A stretch of DNA of 12,863 bases from Candidatus Bipolaricaulota bacterium (GTDB taxonomy: Bacteria > Bipolaricaulota > Bipolaricaulia > UBA7950 > UBA9294): positions 1,495,693 to 1,508,555 of the forward strand of contig CP070725.1 of the NCBI GenBank assembly GCA_020350845.1, read 5' to 3'. Of this stretch, positions 6,752-12,863 are shown piece by piece. A program made the translations under genes and the position numbers. The notes beneath the pieces were generated by a model. That model was given only the letters and a program-made list of their open reading frames with translations, ran no database searches and was not told the DNA's origin. Positions within the stretch are counted from its first letter, which is position 1. Each line of letters begins with the position of its first letter.

Positions 6752-7769
6752 AGATGCGATGCATGTTCTCCCAGCAAACCTTCTCCACCTGGCGGGTGGA
6801 CAGCCCGGCGGCAGTCAGCAGCGGGGGCACCGTCGCGAGGTCGGAAGCGGAGTCGATCCCCGTGGGAAGGCTCGTGACACCGTCGAGATCGGCGCCCAGT
6901 CCGACGCAGTCCTCCCCTCCCGTGTCGATCGCGTGAAGGACGTGGCGTGCGATCCAATCGATTCTCGGGCGGGGCGCCGCAGAGATCCATGCGCGGAACC
7001 GCTCCTCGCGTGTCTGCACGTCCTCCAGGCGGAGCGCGTCCCGCCGCTCCTCCATGTCGCGACGAAAGGTCGGATCGAGAAAGCCGGGAAAGAAGTTGAC
7101 GCCGAGGACGCCGCCACGATCGGCGAGATCGCGGATCATCGCGTCGGTCAGGTTGCGTAGGCTGGGACAGAGCGCGCGGCAGTTGGAGTGACTGGCGACG
7201 AACGGCCGCGTGCTGACCTCGAGGACATCGGCGAACGCGCGATCGGAGAGGTGGGAGACGTCGACGACAACGCCGAGCTCTTCGGCGATCGCGACGAGTT
7301 CACGACCTACCCTCGAAAGGCCGGAGTTCGCTCCGAAGGCTGTGCCCGAGAATGGATTGTCTTTCCATGCGGGGATCACGAGACGAACGCCTCGATCGAA
7401 GAAGTCGCGCAGCGCGGCGGCGCTGCCTTCGAGCGGATCGGCGCCCTCGAGGCCGAGGATCATCCCGATTGCCCCCTCGGCGCCGAGTGAGAGATCTCGT
7501 GCCGTGACGACGAGACGGAGATCGTCGGGGTTCGTGGCGGCAAGGGCGGCGAGCCGGTCGAGTAGCACGAGTGCTCGCTCGCGCTCCGTTCCGGGGTGCC
7601 TCTCGCTGAGAACGAAGCACGCGAAGAGCTGCGCCCGCACCCCAGCGCGACGCAGGCCGGGGAGCGTGATGTGCATGTCGGCGCCCTCGTCGAAGAGGTC
7701 CTCGCCGCAGTCGACGATCTTCAGGATCGTGTCGCAGTGGGCGTCGAACAGCGGGAGCGGCGAGCTCAC
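6726..7769 (-). CDS. membrane dipeptidase family (peptidase M19) dipeptidase
   Basis: This 347-residue zinc dipeptidase belongs to the renal dipeptidase family, which hydrolyses dipeptides, in some members those containing D-residues or dehydro residues. The binuclear metal site is intact: FDAHCDT (His11, Asp13), GLEGAD (Glu109), DVSHLSD (His173), ASHSN (His194) and GADLDG (292-297). The C-terminal WENMHRIF matches the family's usual end motif. Length is normal and there is no signal peptide, so it is probably cytoplasmic. The start is a GTG whose bases overlap the ridA stop in the tetranucleotide GTGA, indicating translational coupling as the last gene of the kbl-ridA operon. Its final 26 bases overlap the convergent kinase gene. 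The exact substrate cannot be read from sequence. Confidence 0.95.
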   Translation of the reverse strand: MSSPLPLFDAHCDTILKIVDCGEDLFDEGADMHITLPGLRRAGVRAQLFACFVLSERHPGTERERALVLLDRLAALAATNPDDLRLVVTARDLSLGAEGAIGMILGLEGADPLEGSAAALRDFFDRGVRLVIPAWKDNPFSGTAFGANSGLSRVGRELVAIAEELGVVVDVSHLSDRAFADVLEVSTRPFVASHSNCRALCPSLRNLTDAMIRDLADRGGVLGVNFFPGFLDPTFRRDMEERRDALRLEDVQTREERFRAWISAAPRPRIDWIARHVLHAIDTGGEDCVGLGADLDGVTSLPTGIDSASDLATVPPLLTAAGLSTRQVEKVCWENMHRIFSEVLPAA

Positions 7770-8155
7770 AGGCGGCTCTGCCTGGCGATCGCCTCGATCT
7801 CGATCGGTGCGCCTTTCGGAAGCGCACTCACCTCGATGCAGGAACGTGCCGGCGGAGGGGAAGGGAAGAACGTCTCGTAGGCCTCGTTGACGGCGGAGAA
7901 CGCCTCGAGGTCCGTGAGGTAGATCGTCACCTTGACCACGTCGCCCAGCGAGCTACCTGCGGCCTCGAGGACGGCTCGAACGTTGGCGAGCGCGCTCTTC
8001 GTGGCCGCCGCAAGATCGTCGGCAACGAGTTCCCCGTCCGCGGTGATCGGGAGCTGCCCCGAAGTGAACACCCACCCGTCGCACAGGATCCCTTGGCTGT
8101 AGGGTCCGATCGCCGCCGGTGCGGCGCTCGTCTGCAGCGCAGTCCTGGCCGTCAT
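7766..8155 (-). CDS. ridA: RidA family enamine/imine deaminase
   Basis: RidA hydrolyses reactive enamine and imine intermediates such as 2-aminoacrylate, released by PLP enzymes, to 2-keto acids and ammonia. The 129-residue protein has the full YjgF/YER057c/UK114 fold signature: AIGPYSQGI near the start, VFTSGQLP, a VVKVTIYLTDL strand, and PPARSCIEVSALPKGAPIEIEAIA. The last contains Arg104, the expected carboxylate-binding residue, and a glutamate near 119-121. The ATG at 8155 overlaps the kbl stop in ATGA and has no ribosome-binding site of its own beyond kbl coding sequence, so it is probably translated by coupling. The frame stays open to 8443, but that extension lies inside kbl and is not used. 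The pairing with a PLP enzyme fits its detoxifying role. Confidence 0.95.
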   Translation of the reverse strand: MTARTALQTSAAPAAIGPYSQGILCDGWVFTSGQLPITADGELVADDLAAATKSALANVRAVLEAAGSSLGDVVKVTIYLTDLEAFSAVNEAYETFFPSPPPARSCIEVSALPKGAPIEIEAIARQSRL

Positions 8156-9330
8156 CTCAGCACGCCGAGCTGCTTCCCGACGGCGACGAAGCGCTCGAGC
8201 GCGAACTCGAGATCCTCCCGCGAGTGCGCTGCCGAGAGCATGACGCGGATGCGCGCCTTCCCGCGAGGCACCGTCGGAAACGCGATCGCGCTTGCGAACA
8301 CGTTCTCCTCGAAGAGCTTCTTGGAGAAGTCCCACGCCGTGCTCGCCTCGCCGAGCATCACCGGGGTGATCGGGGTCTCGCTCTCGCCGACGTCGAAACC
8401 GTTCTCGACGAGTGCCCCCTTGAACCACTCCACGTTGTCCCACAGCTTGCGAACGGGCTCGTCAGACGCCTCGAGAATGTCGATCGCGGCGATGCACGCC
8501 GCCACATCAGGGGGCGTCGCCGCGGAGGAGAAGAGGAACGGGCGTGCGCGCTGCCGCAGGTACTCCACCATGCTCGCGTCCCCGGCGATGTAGCCTCCCA
8601 AGACGCCGAACGCCTTGGACATCGTCCCGCACTCGAGGTCGACGCGGCCGTGGAGGTCGAAGTGGTCGACGATGCCCCGGCCATGCCGCCCGAGGACCCC
8701 TTCCCCGTGCGCGTCATCGACCATGACCATGGCGCCGTACGCCTCCGCGAGCTCGACGATTCCCGGCAGCGGCGCGAGGTCGCCGTCCATGGAGAAGACG
8801 CCGTCGGTGACGATCAGCTTCTTCTCGATCTCGTCGTTTTCCTCGAGCCCCTCCTTCAACGAATCGAGGTCGCGGTGGGCGAAGATCACGCGCTTCGCCT
8901 TCGTCAGGCGGCAGCCGTCGATGATCGAGGCGTGATTCAGCTCATCCGTGAAGATGACGTCCTCTTTGCCCATCAGTAGCGGGATCGCGGCGAGGTTCGT
9001 GTTCAGTCCGGACTGCACTGAGAGCGCGGCCTCGGTGCCCTTGAACTCGGCGATCCGCCGCTCGAGCTCGATGTGCAGTGACATCGTTCCGGCGATCGAA
9101 CGCACGGCTCCCGGCCCGACGCCGTACTGGTCGATGGCGTCCTTCGCGGCACGGCGAAGACGTTCGTCATTGGCGAAGCCGAGGTAGTTGTTGGAGCACA
9201 TGTTGAGCATGCGTCGGCCGTCGATCGTGACCCACGCGCCGACCGAGCTCTCGATGGTGCGGATCGTGTTGTACAGGCCGAGATCGCGCAGCTCCTTGAG
9301 CGCGCTGTCGATAAAGGCGAACTTGCCCAT
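8152..9330 (-). CDS. kbl: glycine C-acetyltransferase (2-amino-3-ketobutyrate CoA ligase)
   Basis: This 392-residue PLP enzyme of the alpha-oxoamine synthase family would cleave 2-amino-3-ketobutyrate with CoA to glycine and acetyl-CoA, the second step of threonine catabolism after threonine dehydrogenase. Visible motifs are CSNNYLGFAN (45-54), ELNHASIIDG with His133, VTDGVFSMDGD (174-184), VDDAHGEGVLG with Asp205 and His208, and GTMSKAFG with the PLP-binding Lys239. The whole length resembles Kbl of Bacillus closely. BioF and other family members are alternatives, but the lack of biotin genes nearby and the ridA/dipeptidase partners favour Kbl. The start has GGAGGA at 9339-9344, 8 nt before the ATG. 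It is the first gene of the kbl-ridA-dipeptidase operon. No threonine dehydrogenase gene is in the window. Confidence 0.9.
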   Translation of the reverse strand: MGKFAFIDSALKELRDLGLYNTIRTIESSVGAWVTIDGRRMLNMCSNNYLGFANDERLRRAAKDAIDQYGVGPGAVRSIAGTMSLHIELERRIAEFKGTEAALSVQSGLNTNLAAIPLLMGKEDVIFTDELNHASIIDGCRLTKAKRVIFAHRDLDSLKEGLEENDEIEKKLIVTDGVFSMDGDLAPLPGIVELAEAYGAMVMVDDAHGEGVLGRHGRGIVDHFDLHGRVDLECGTMSKAFGVLGGYIAGDASMVEYLRQRARPFLFSSAATPPDVAACIAAIDILEASDEPVRKLWDNVEWFKGALVENGFDVGESETPITPVMLGEASTAWDFSKKLFEENVFASAIAFPTVPRGKARIRVMLSAAHSREDLEFALERFVAVGKQLGVLR

Positions 9331-9362
9331 GGGATGCTTCCTCCAGTGATCGGGGTGGATCG

Positions 9363-9391
9363 ATCATACGCAACGCGGAGAGCCGTTTCCA
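9363..9391 (-). promoter_or_regulatory. candidate promoter of the kbl operon
   Basis: On the minus strand, TGGAAA (9386-9391, four of six) and TATGAT (9363-9368, five of six) are separated by 17 bp. The predicted start near 9356 leaves a short leader containing the GGAGGA ribosome-binding site. The -35 box lies in the centre of the inverted repeat at 9373-9404, so a protein bound there, or the hairpin itself, could control access. Confidence 0.4.
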
Positions 9392-9404
9392 CGACTCTCC
9401 GCGT
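9373..9404 (-). repeat. inverted repeat between the protease gene and kbl; terminator or operator
   Basis: A perfect 10-bp inverted repeat (ACGCGGAGAG at 9373-9382 and CTCTCCGCGT at 9395-9404) is extended, after one mismatch, by 3 more pairs closing a TTCC loop. It lies 38 bases past the protease stop codon. No T-run follows in the minus direction, so a Rho-independent terminator is doubtful. A further GCGGAG copy at 9405-9410 can pair with CTCCGC at 9397-9402 instead, giving two mutually exclusive folds. Confidence 0.5.
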
Positions 9405-9441
9405 GCGGAGCTTCACATCGACTCAAGCCGCCAGCACTCGT

Positions 9442-12400
9442 CTATGGACTGACGGTGACCTCCTTCGTGATGCTCGTCTCCAGGCCCCCGGTGTCCCAGA
9501 CCGTGAGTGTCACCGTATAGGTTCCCGCCTGGTCCCACGTGCGTCGCGGTGAGCCGCCGCTGGCGGTGGCACCGTCGCTGAAGTGCCAGCGCTTGGAGAG
9601 ATTGGCGCCGTCCTCCGGATCGTACGACGCCGACGAATCGAAGCGCACGAGGTCGCCCACCTTCGGATTCTCCGGAGAGAAGGTGAAGTCGGCGACGGGA
9701 GGCTGGTTCGTCGGCGAGGGCGGAACGTAACTCGCGGGAAGGCGCGTGAACGACGTGGGGCGAACGTTGACGCCGTGGACGTGCACCTCGTCGATCAGGC
9801 CGGCGAACATCTGCGTGCCGTCTTCCTTCCCGCCGATCGTCGTCATCACCGCGCCCTGACCCTCGCCGACGATCCCCGACGCGTACGTGATGGCGATGCG
9901 GTCGCCGTTCAGGTAGAGCGCGAGAAGCCGACCGTCGTAAACCGCGGCGACGTGGTACCAGATGCCGTTGTAGATGGTGGCGCGATAGTCTCCGATGACC
10001 GTGACCCACGTTCCGGTGTAGACGGAGGCACTCACGAAGTTCCCCTCGGTGGAGAGGAAGAAGCGGTTGTCGTTGGAACCGCTACCGTCCTGGGACAGGA
10101 TCCGCTGCGTTCCGCCGAGGGCGCTCGGCTGGATCCACGCCTCGAGCGTCAGCTTCGTGCCGAAGCTGTTGAGGCTCGTCGAGGCAAGAATGCGGACGAT
10201 GTCGTCGACGCCGTCGAAGCCGAGGGCACCGCTCCCGTCCGCACTCGTCGCCCACGACGGGCCGACAAGGCTGCCGTGGTTTCCGTTGGCCGAGCTGTCG
10301 GACGCGGTACTGCCGCCGCCCTCGTTGAAGCGCCAGTGGCCACGGGGCTCGGGCACGCTCACGGTGGAGACGGAGATCGTCGCGCTGTGACTGTCGGTGG
10401 CCCCCTCGGTGTCGGTGACCGTCAGTGTCACCGTTCTCGTTCCGCTCGACGTGTACGTGTGGGTGGTGGAGACGCCACTCCCCGAACCGCCGTCACCGAA
10501 GTTCCAGGCGTAACTCATGATGCTCCCGTCGGGGTCGTCGGAGGACGAGGCGTCAAACGAGACGCTCTGACCGACCGTAGGGCCGGGGGGGCTGTACGAG
10601 AAGTCTGCCACCGGATCCTGGTTGCTGACCAGCGGCGTGAGTGTCACCGAACGACTCGTCGTCTGCCCGGCGGTGATGACCACGGCGAAGCTCTCGGTCT
10701 GATGGCCGGGGAGGCTGAGGGTCACGGAGTGGCTCCCGGCACTGAGGGTGAGCTGTGCAGAGGTCACCCCCATCGGCACCCCGTCCACTGTAATCGCAGC
10801 TCCTAGCGGGTTCGAGCTGAGAAGCAGTGTGCCCGTCGTCGGAGGAGGCGACGTGACCGAAAAGCTGAGCACGTCGTCTGCTCGCTCGCCGCTCGGGTAC
10901 TGCGCCTGCATCGCCTGCAGCACCGCGCTTCGGAATCCGCTCGGATCGTAGCTGAGGACCGGGAAGCCGCTCCCGTAAGACGTCGGGAAAGCGGACAGCG
11001 GGCCCGTGGCCGCGAACGCGTAGAGCGTCTCCGTTCCCGTCGGCGGTCCGACGACGATCGAGTACCCCGGGGCGCCGGGGAGCGTGTACGTTCCCGCGGC
11101 AAGCTGGTTGTTCGGCTCGCGGTAGTTCGGGAACACGAGACGGACCACGCCGGTCGCGTCTACGTCACAGATGTAGACATAGGCCGGGCGGTTGATCGCG
11201 TAGGTGATGATGATCGGCTCGCCCGACTCGTAGCTCGGCTTGGGGAGCGAAAGCTGCACGGCGAGAGGGGGTTGTGCGGCACTGACCGTGACCGGGGCGG
11301 AGTCCGACGATTGGCCCCCGGGGCCGGTGACCGTCAGGATCGCGGTGTACGTCCCCGAACCGCTGTAGCTGTGAGTCGGGGTCGCACCCTGTGCGGTCCC
11401 GCCGTCGCCGAACGACCAGCTGTACGTCGTGATCGTCCCCGTGCTCGCGCTACCGTCGAACGCCACCGGCTGCCCGACGGTCCCGGAGTACGGCCCGCCG
11501 GCGTCGGCCACGGGGGCGGCGACGACTGCGGTGATCGTCTCTTGCGCGACGTTGTTCCCTTCATTCGACTCGCTGACCTGGCCTTGGTCGTCGACCGTGA
11601 CCGTGAACGTCTCCACGCTCTGCGTCAACGTGCGCGACAAGGTCACCGTCTGCGACGCCCCGGCGGCGAGTCCCCACAGGTATCCGCCGGTCGACGAGCT
11701 CGCACCGTCCAGGCGGACGCGGAACAGGCCTGCATCCGCGGCGCCCTGGTTGGCGAGCGTGACCTGGAAGGTGATGGTGTCACCGATGGTTGGCTGCTGC
11801 GGTGATGTTGCGATGTTCGTGACGACGAGATCGGGGAGCGCCGGCGCGGCCACGGCGATCTGCTGCGTCTCGGCGTCTGTGGCGCCGTCGTCATCGTGGA
11901 CGACGAGCGTGACGCTATAGGTGCCCGCGGCTGCGTACGTGTGGGTGACCTGAACGCCCGACGCCGACTGCCCGTCTCCGAAGCTCCACTGCCAGTTGAC
12001 CGGGTAGCCGTCCGCGTCGGACGAGGCGGATCCGTCGAAGGTCACCGTCTCCCCGACCTCGGGAGCGGTCGGCGTCACAGGGAACACGGCGGTTGGGGGT
12101 TGGTTGGGGGCGGCGGTCACGGTGAGCTGCTTCGTCTCCGAATCCGTCGCGCCGTCGTCGTCGCGGACGACCAGCGTCACGCTGTAGATCCCTGCGGAGC
12201 CGTAGCTGTGAGTCGTCTGTGAGCCGGAGGCCACTTGACCGTCGCCGAAGCTCCACTCCCAACTGGTGATTACTCCGTCCGTGTCGTGGGACGACGATCC
12301 GTCGAAGGCGACGGTCTGGCCGACGACCGGATTCGGCGGGGCAACAACGTACGCCGCCGTTGGCGCTTGGTTGGGGACCGCACCCACAGTGACCTGCTTC

Positions 12401-12863
12401 GTCTCCGAGTCCGTCGCTCCGTCGTCGTCCCGGACGAGGAGCGTCACGGTGTACGTCCCTGCGCCGACGTAGCTGTGGCTGGCATGCTGTCCCGTCCCCG
12501 ATTGCCCGTCGCCGAAACTCCACTCCCAGCTGGTCACGGTTCCGTCGGGATCAGACGACAACGACCCGTCGAAGCTGATCGTCTGCCCAGCCGTGGGGCT
12601 CGTCGGGACGAACGTGTAGGCGGCCGTCGGGGCTTGATTCGGGATCACCGCGAGCGTGAGCTGAAGACGCCCCTGCCCGTACGCATAGGGGTCGCCACCG
12701 GGGATCACCGAGGCGAGCAGGCGGCTTCGCAGGCCGCTACCCGTCAGCCCCGGAGTCTCGGAAAGAAGCAGCGCCGCGGCGCCGGCGGCGTGGGGCGCGG
12801 CACCGGACGTTCCGTAGAACGGGATGTAGGGATACGTGCCGGTGGTCACCGTGTCTGGCGCTA
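9442..12863 (-). CDS. secreted subtilisin-like protease with PKD, CARDB, DUF4384, PEGA and LamG modules, partial (N-terminus beyond window)
   Basis: The frame enters from the right edge; numbering here counts the GTG codon at 12849 as residue 1, though it is internal. The end of an S8 peptidase domain holds the catalytic Ser15 in YGTSGAAPHAAGAAALL; the Asp, His and oxyanion Asn lie outside. In order there follow three tandem PKD domains (about 71-337), a CARDB-like domain (338-440, DLVVTNIATSP to ESNEGNN), PKD4 (445-523) and a DUF4384-like domain (about 528-668, SYESGEPIIITYAINRPAYV). Then come PEGA (671-738), PKD5 (743-828), a LamG/concanavalin-like domain (836-1035) and PKD6 (1048-1135). 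No C-terminal anchor, LPXTG or Por-type sorting tail is seen; the protein ends within its last PKD strand. It probably degrades extracellular protein or polymer-bound substrates. The TAG stop is 111 bp before kbl. Confidence 0.93.
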   Translation of the reverse strand, partial: APDTVTTGTYPYIPFYGTSGAAPHAAGAAALLLSETPGLTGSGLRSRLLASVIPGGDPYAYGQGRLQLTLAVIPNQAPTAAYTFVPTSPTAGQTISFDGSLSSDPDGTVTSWEWSFGDGQSGTGQHASHSYVGAGTYTVTLLVRDDDGATDSETKQVTVGAVPNQAPTAAYVVAPPNPVVGQTVAFDGSSSHDTDGVITSWEWSFGDGQVASGSQTTHSYGSAGIYSVTLVVRDDDGATDSETKQLTVTAAPNQPPTAVFPVTPTAPEVGETVTFDGSASSDADGYPVNWQWSFGDGQSASGVQVTHTYAAAGTYSVTLVVHDDDGATDAETQQIAVAAPALPDLVVTNIATSPQQPTIGDTITFQVTLANQGAADAGLFRVRLDGASSSTGGYLWGLAAGASQTVTLSRTLTQSVETFTVTVDDQGQVSESNEGNNVAQETITAVVAAPVADAGGPYSGTVGQPVAFDGSASTGTITTYSWSFGDGGTAQGATPTHSYSGSGTYTAILTVTGPGGQSSDSAPVTVSAAQPPLAVQLSLPKPSYESGEPIIITYAINRPAYVYICDVDATGVVRLVFPNYREPNNQLAAGTYTLPGAPGYSIVVGPPTGTETLYAFAATGPLSAFPTSYGSGFPVLSYDPSGFRSAVLQAMQAQYPSGERADDVLSFSVTSPPPTTGTLLLSSNPLGAAITVDGVPMGVTSAQLTLSAGSHSVTLSLPGHQTESFAVVITAGQTTSRSVTLTPLVSNQDPVADFSYSPPGPTVGQSVSFDASSSDDPDGSIMSYAWNFGDGGSGSGVSTTHTYTSSGTRTVTLTVTDTEGATDSHSATISVSTVSVPEPRGHWRFNEGGGSTASDSSANGNHGSLVGPSWATSADGSGALGFDGVDDIVRILASTSLNSFGTKLTLEAWIQPSALGGTQRILSQDGSGSNDNRFFLSTEGNFVSASVYTGTWVTVIGDYRATIYNGIWYHVAAVYDGRLLALYLNGDRIAITYASGIVGEGQGAVMTTIGGKEDGTQMFAGLIDEVHVHGVNVRPTSFTRLPASYVPPSPTNQPPVADFTFSPENPKVGDLVRFDSSASYDPEDGANLSKRWHFSDGATASGGSPRRTWDQAGTYTVTLTVWDTGGLETSITKEVTVSP
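11839..12639 (-). repeat. three tandem 89-residue PKD units within the protease gene
   Basis: Residues 71-159, 160-248 and 249-337 of the fragment begin at conserved N-Q-[AP]-P-T-A linkers spaced exactly 89 residues apart. They share WSFGDGQ and DDDGATD motifs. The DNA is also similar between units, for example near 11880, 12151 and 12417 around the DDDGATD codons, suggesting duplication within the gene. Two later PKD domains, at 743 and 1048, start with the same N-Q-x-P-V-A linker but are more diverged and separated by other modules. Confidence 0.8.

Noticed and set aside
8156..8443. N-terminal extension of RidA by 96 codons
   Set aside because: It lies inside kbl in another frame; RidA proteins are about 125-130 residues and start at the ATG overlapping the kbl stop.
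8119..8979. A 286-codon plus-strand frame opposite kbl
   Set aside because: Antisense to a well-supported PLP enzyme and of shadow-like composition.
9331..9441. A standard Rho-independent terminator after the protease gene
   Set aside because: The stem is strong, but there is no run of T after it on the transcribed strand, so I list it as an inverted repeat of uncertain role.
9583..10806. A 407-codon open frame on the plus strand opposite the protease gene
   Set aside because: Antisense shadow of clear PKD, LamG and PEGA coding sequence; no motif, ribosome-binding site or family resemblance.
11839..12639. Spaced repeats suggesting a CRISPR array
   Set aside because: The repeat period is 267 bases, in frame, and encodes PKD domains; there are no short identical direct repeats with unique spacers.

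Overview
The window is GC-rich bacterial chromosome, densely coded on both strands, with nine protein genes and no RNA gene, mobile element or CRISPR array that I can see. The housekeeping proteins (group 1-like sigma-70 factor, topoisomerase I, TldD) are clearly bacterial. A secreted subtilase with PKD, CARDB, DUF4384-like, PEGA and LamG modules is reminiscent of candidate phyla such as Bipolaricaulota (Acetothermia). That placement is a weak inference from protein style only.

Layout. (a) 1-1105, minus strand: N-terminal three quarters of tldD, cut by the window edge. (b) 1313-1894, plus strand: an unrecognised exported protein of 193 residues. (c) 2117-3049, plus strand: an RpoD/SigA-type sigma factor behind a good promoter and a leader of about 165 nt that can fold. 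(d) 3050-5326, minus strand: topA, whose stop codon directly abuts that of the sigma gene. (e) 5429-6751, plus strand: an unusual protein with two P-loop kinase-like halves, divergent from topA across a 102-bp promoter region. (f) 6726-9330, minus strand: a tight operon, kbl, then ridA, then an M19 dipeptidase, with 4-base start/stop overlaps. The dipeptidase overlaps the kinase gene tail to tail by 26 bases. (g) 9442-12863, minus strand: C-terminal part of a very large secreted subtilisin-like protease, its N-terminus outside the window.

How the genes may work together. The minus-strand run from 12863 to 6726 reads as a protein-to-amino-acid module. A secreted protease cuts external protein, a metallo-dipeptidase splits dipeptides, Kbl handles the threonine intermediate 2-amino-3-ketobutyrate, and RidA clears reactive enamines made by PLP enzymes. 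The protease and kbl are separated by 111 bp holding an inverted repeat and a candidate promoter, so the protease may be transcribed separately.

Candidate -10 elements lie upstream of five genes or operons: tldD (TATACT), the sigma gene (TATACT), topA (TATAAT), the kinase gene (TACAAT) and kbl (TATGAT). All suit a primary sigma factor like the one encoded here. The most notable points are the two-domain kinase with a possibly leaderless mRNA, the foldable sigma-factor leader, the overlapping arms before kbl, and the mixed domain set of the protease.
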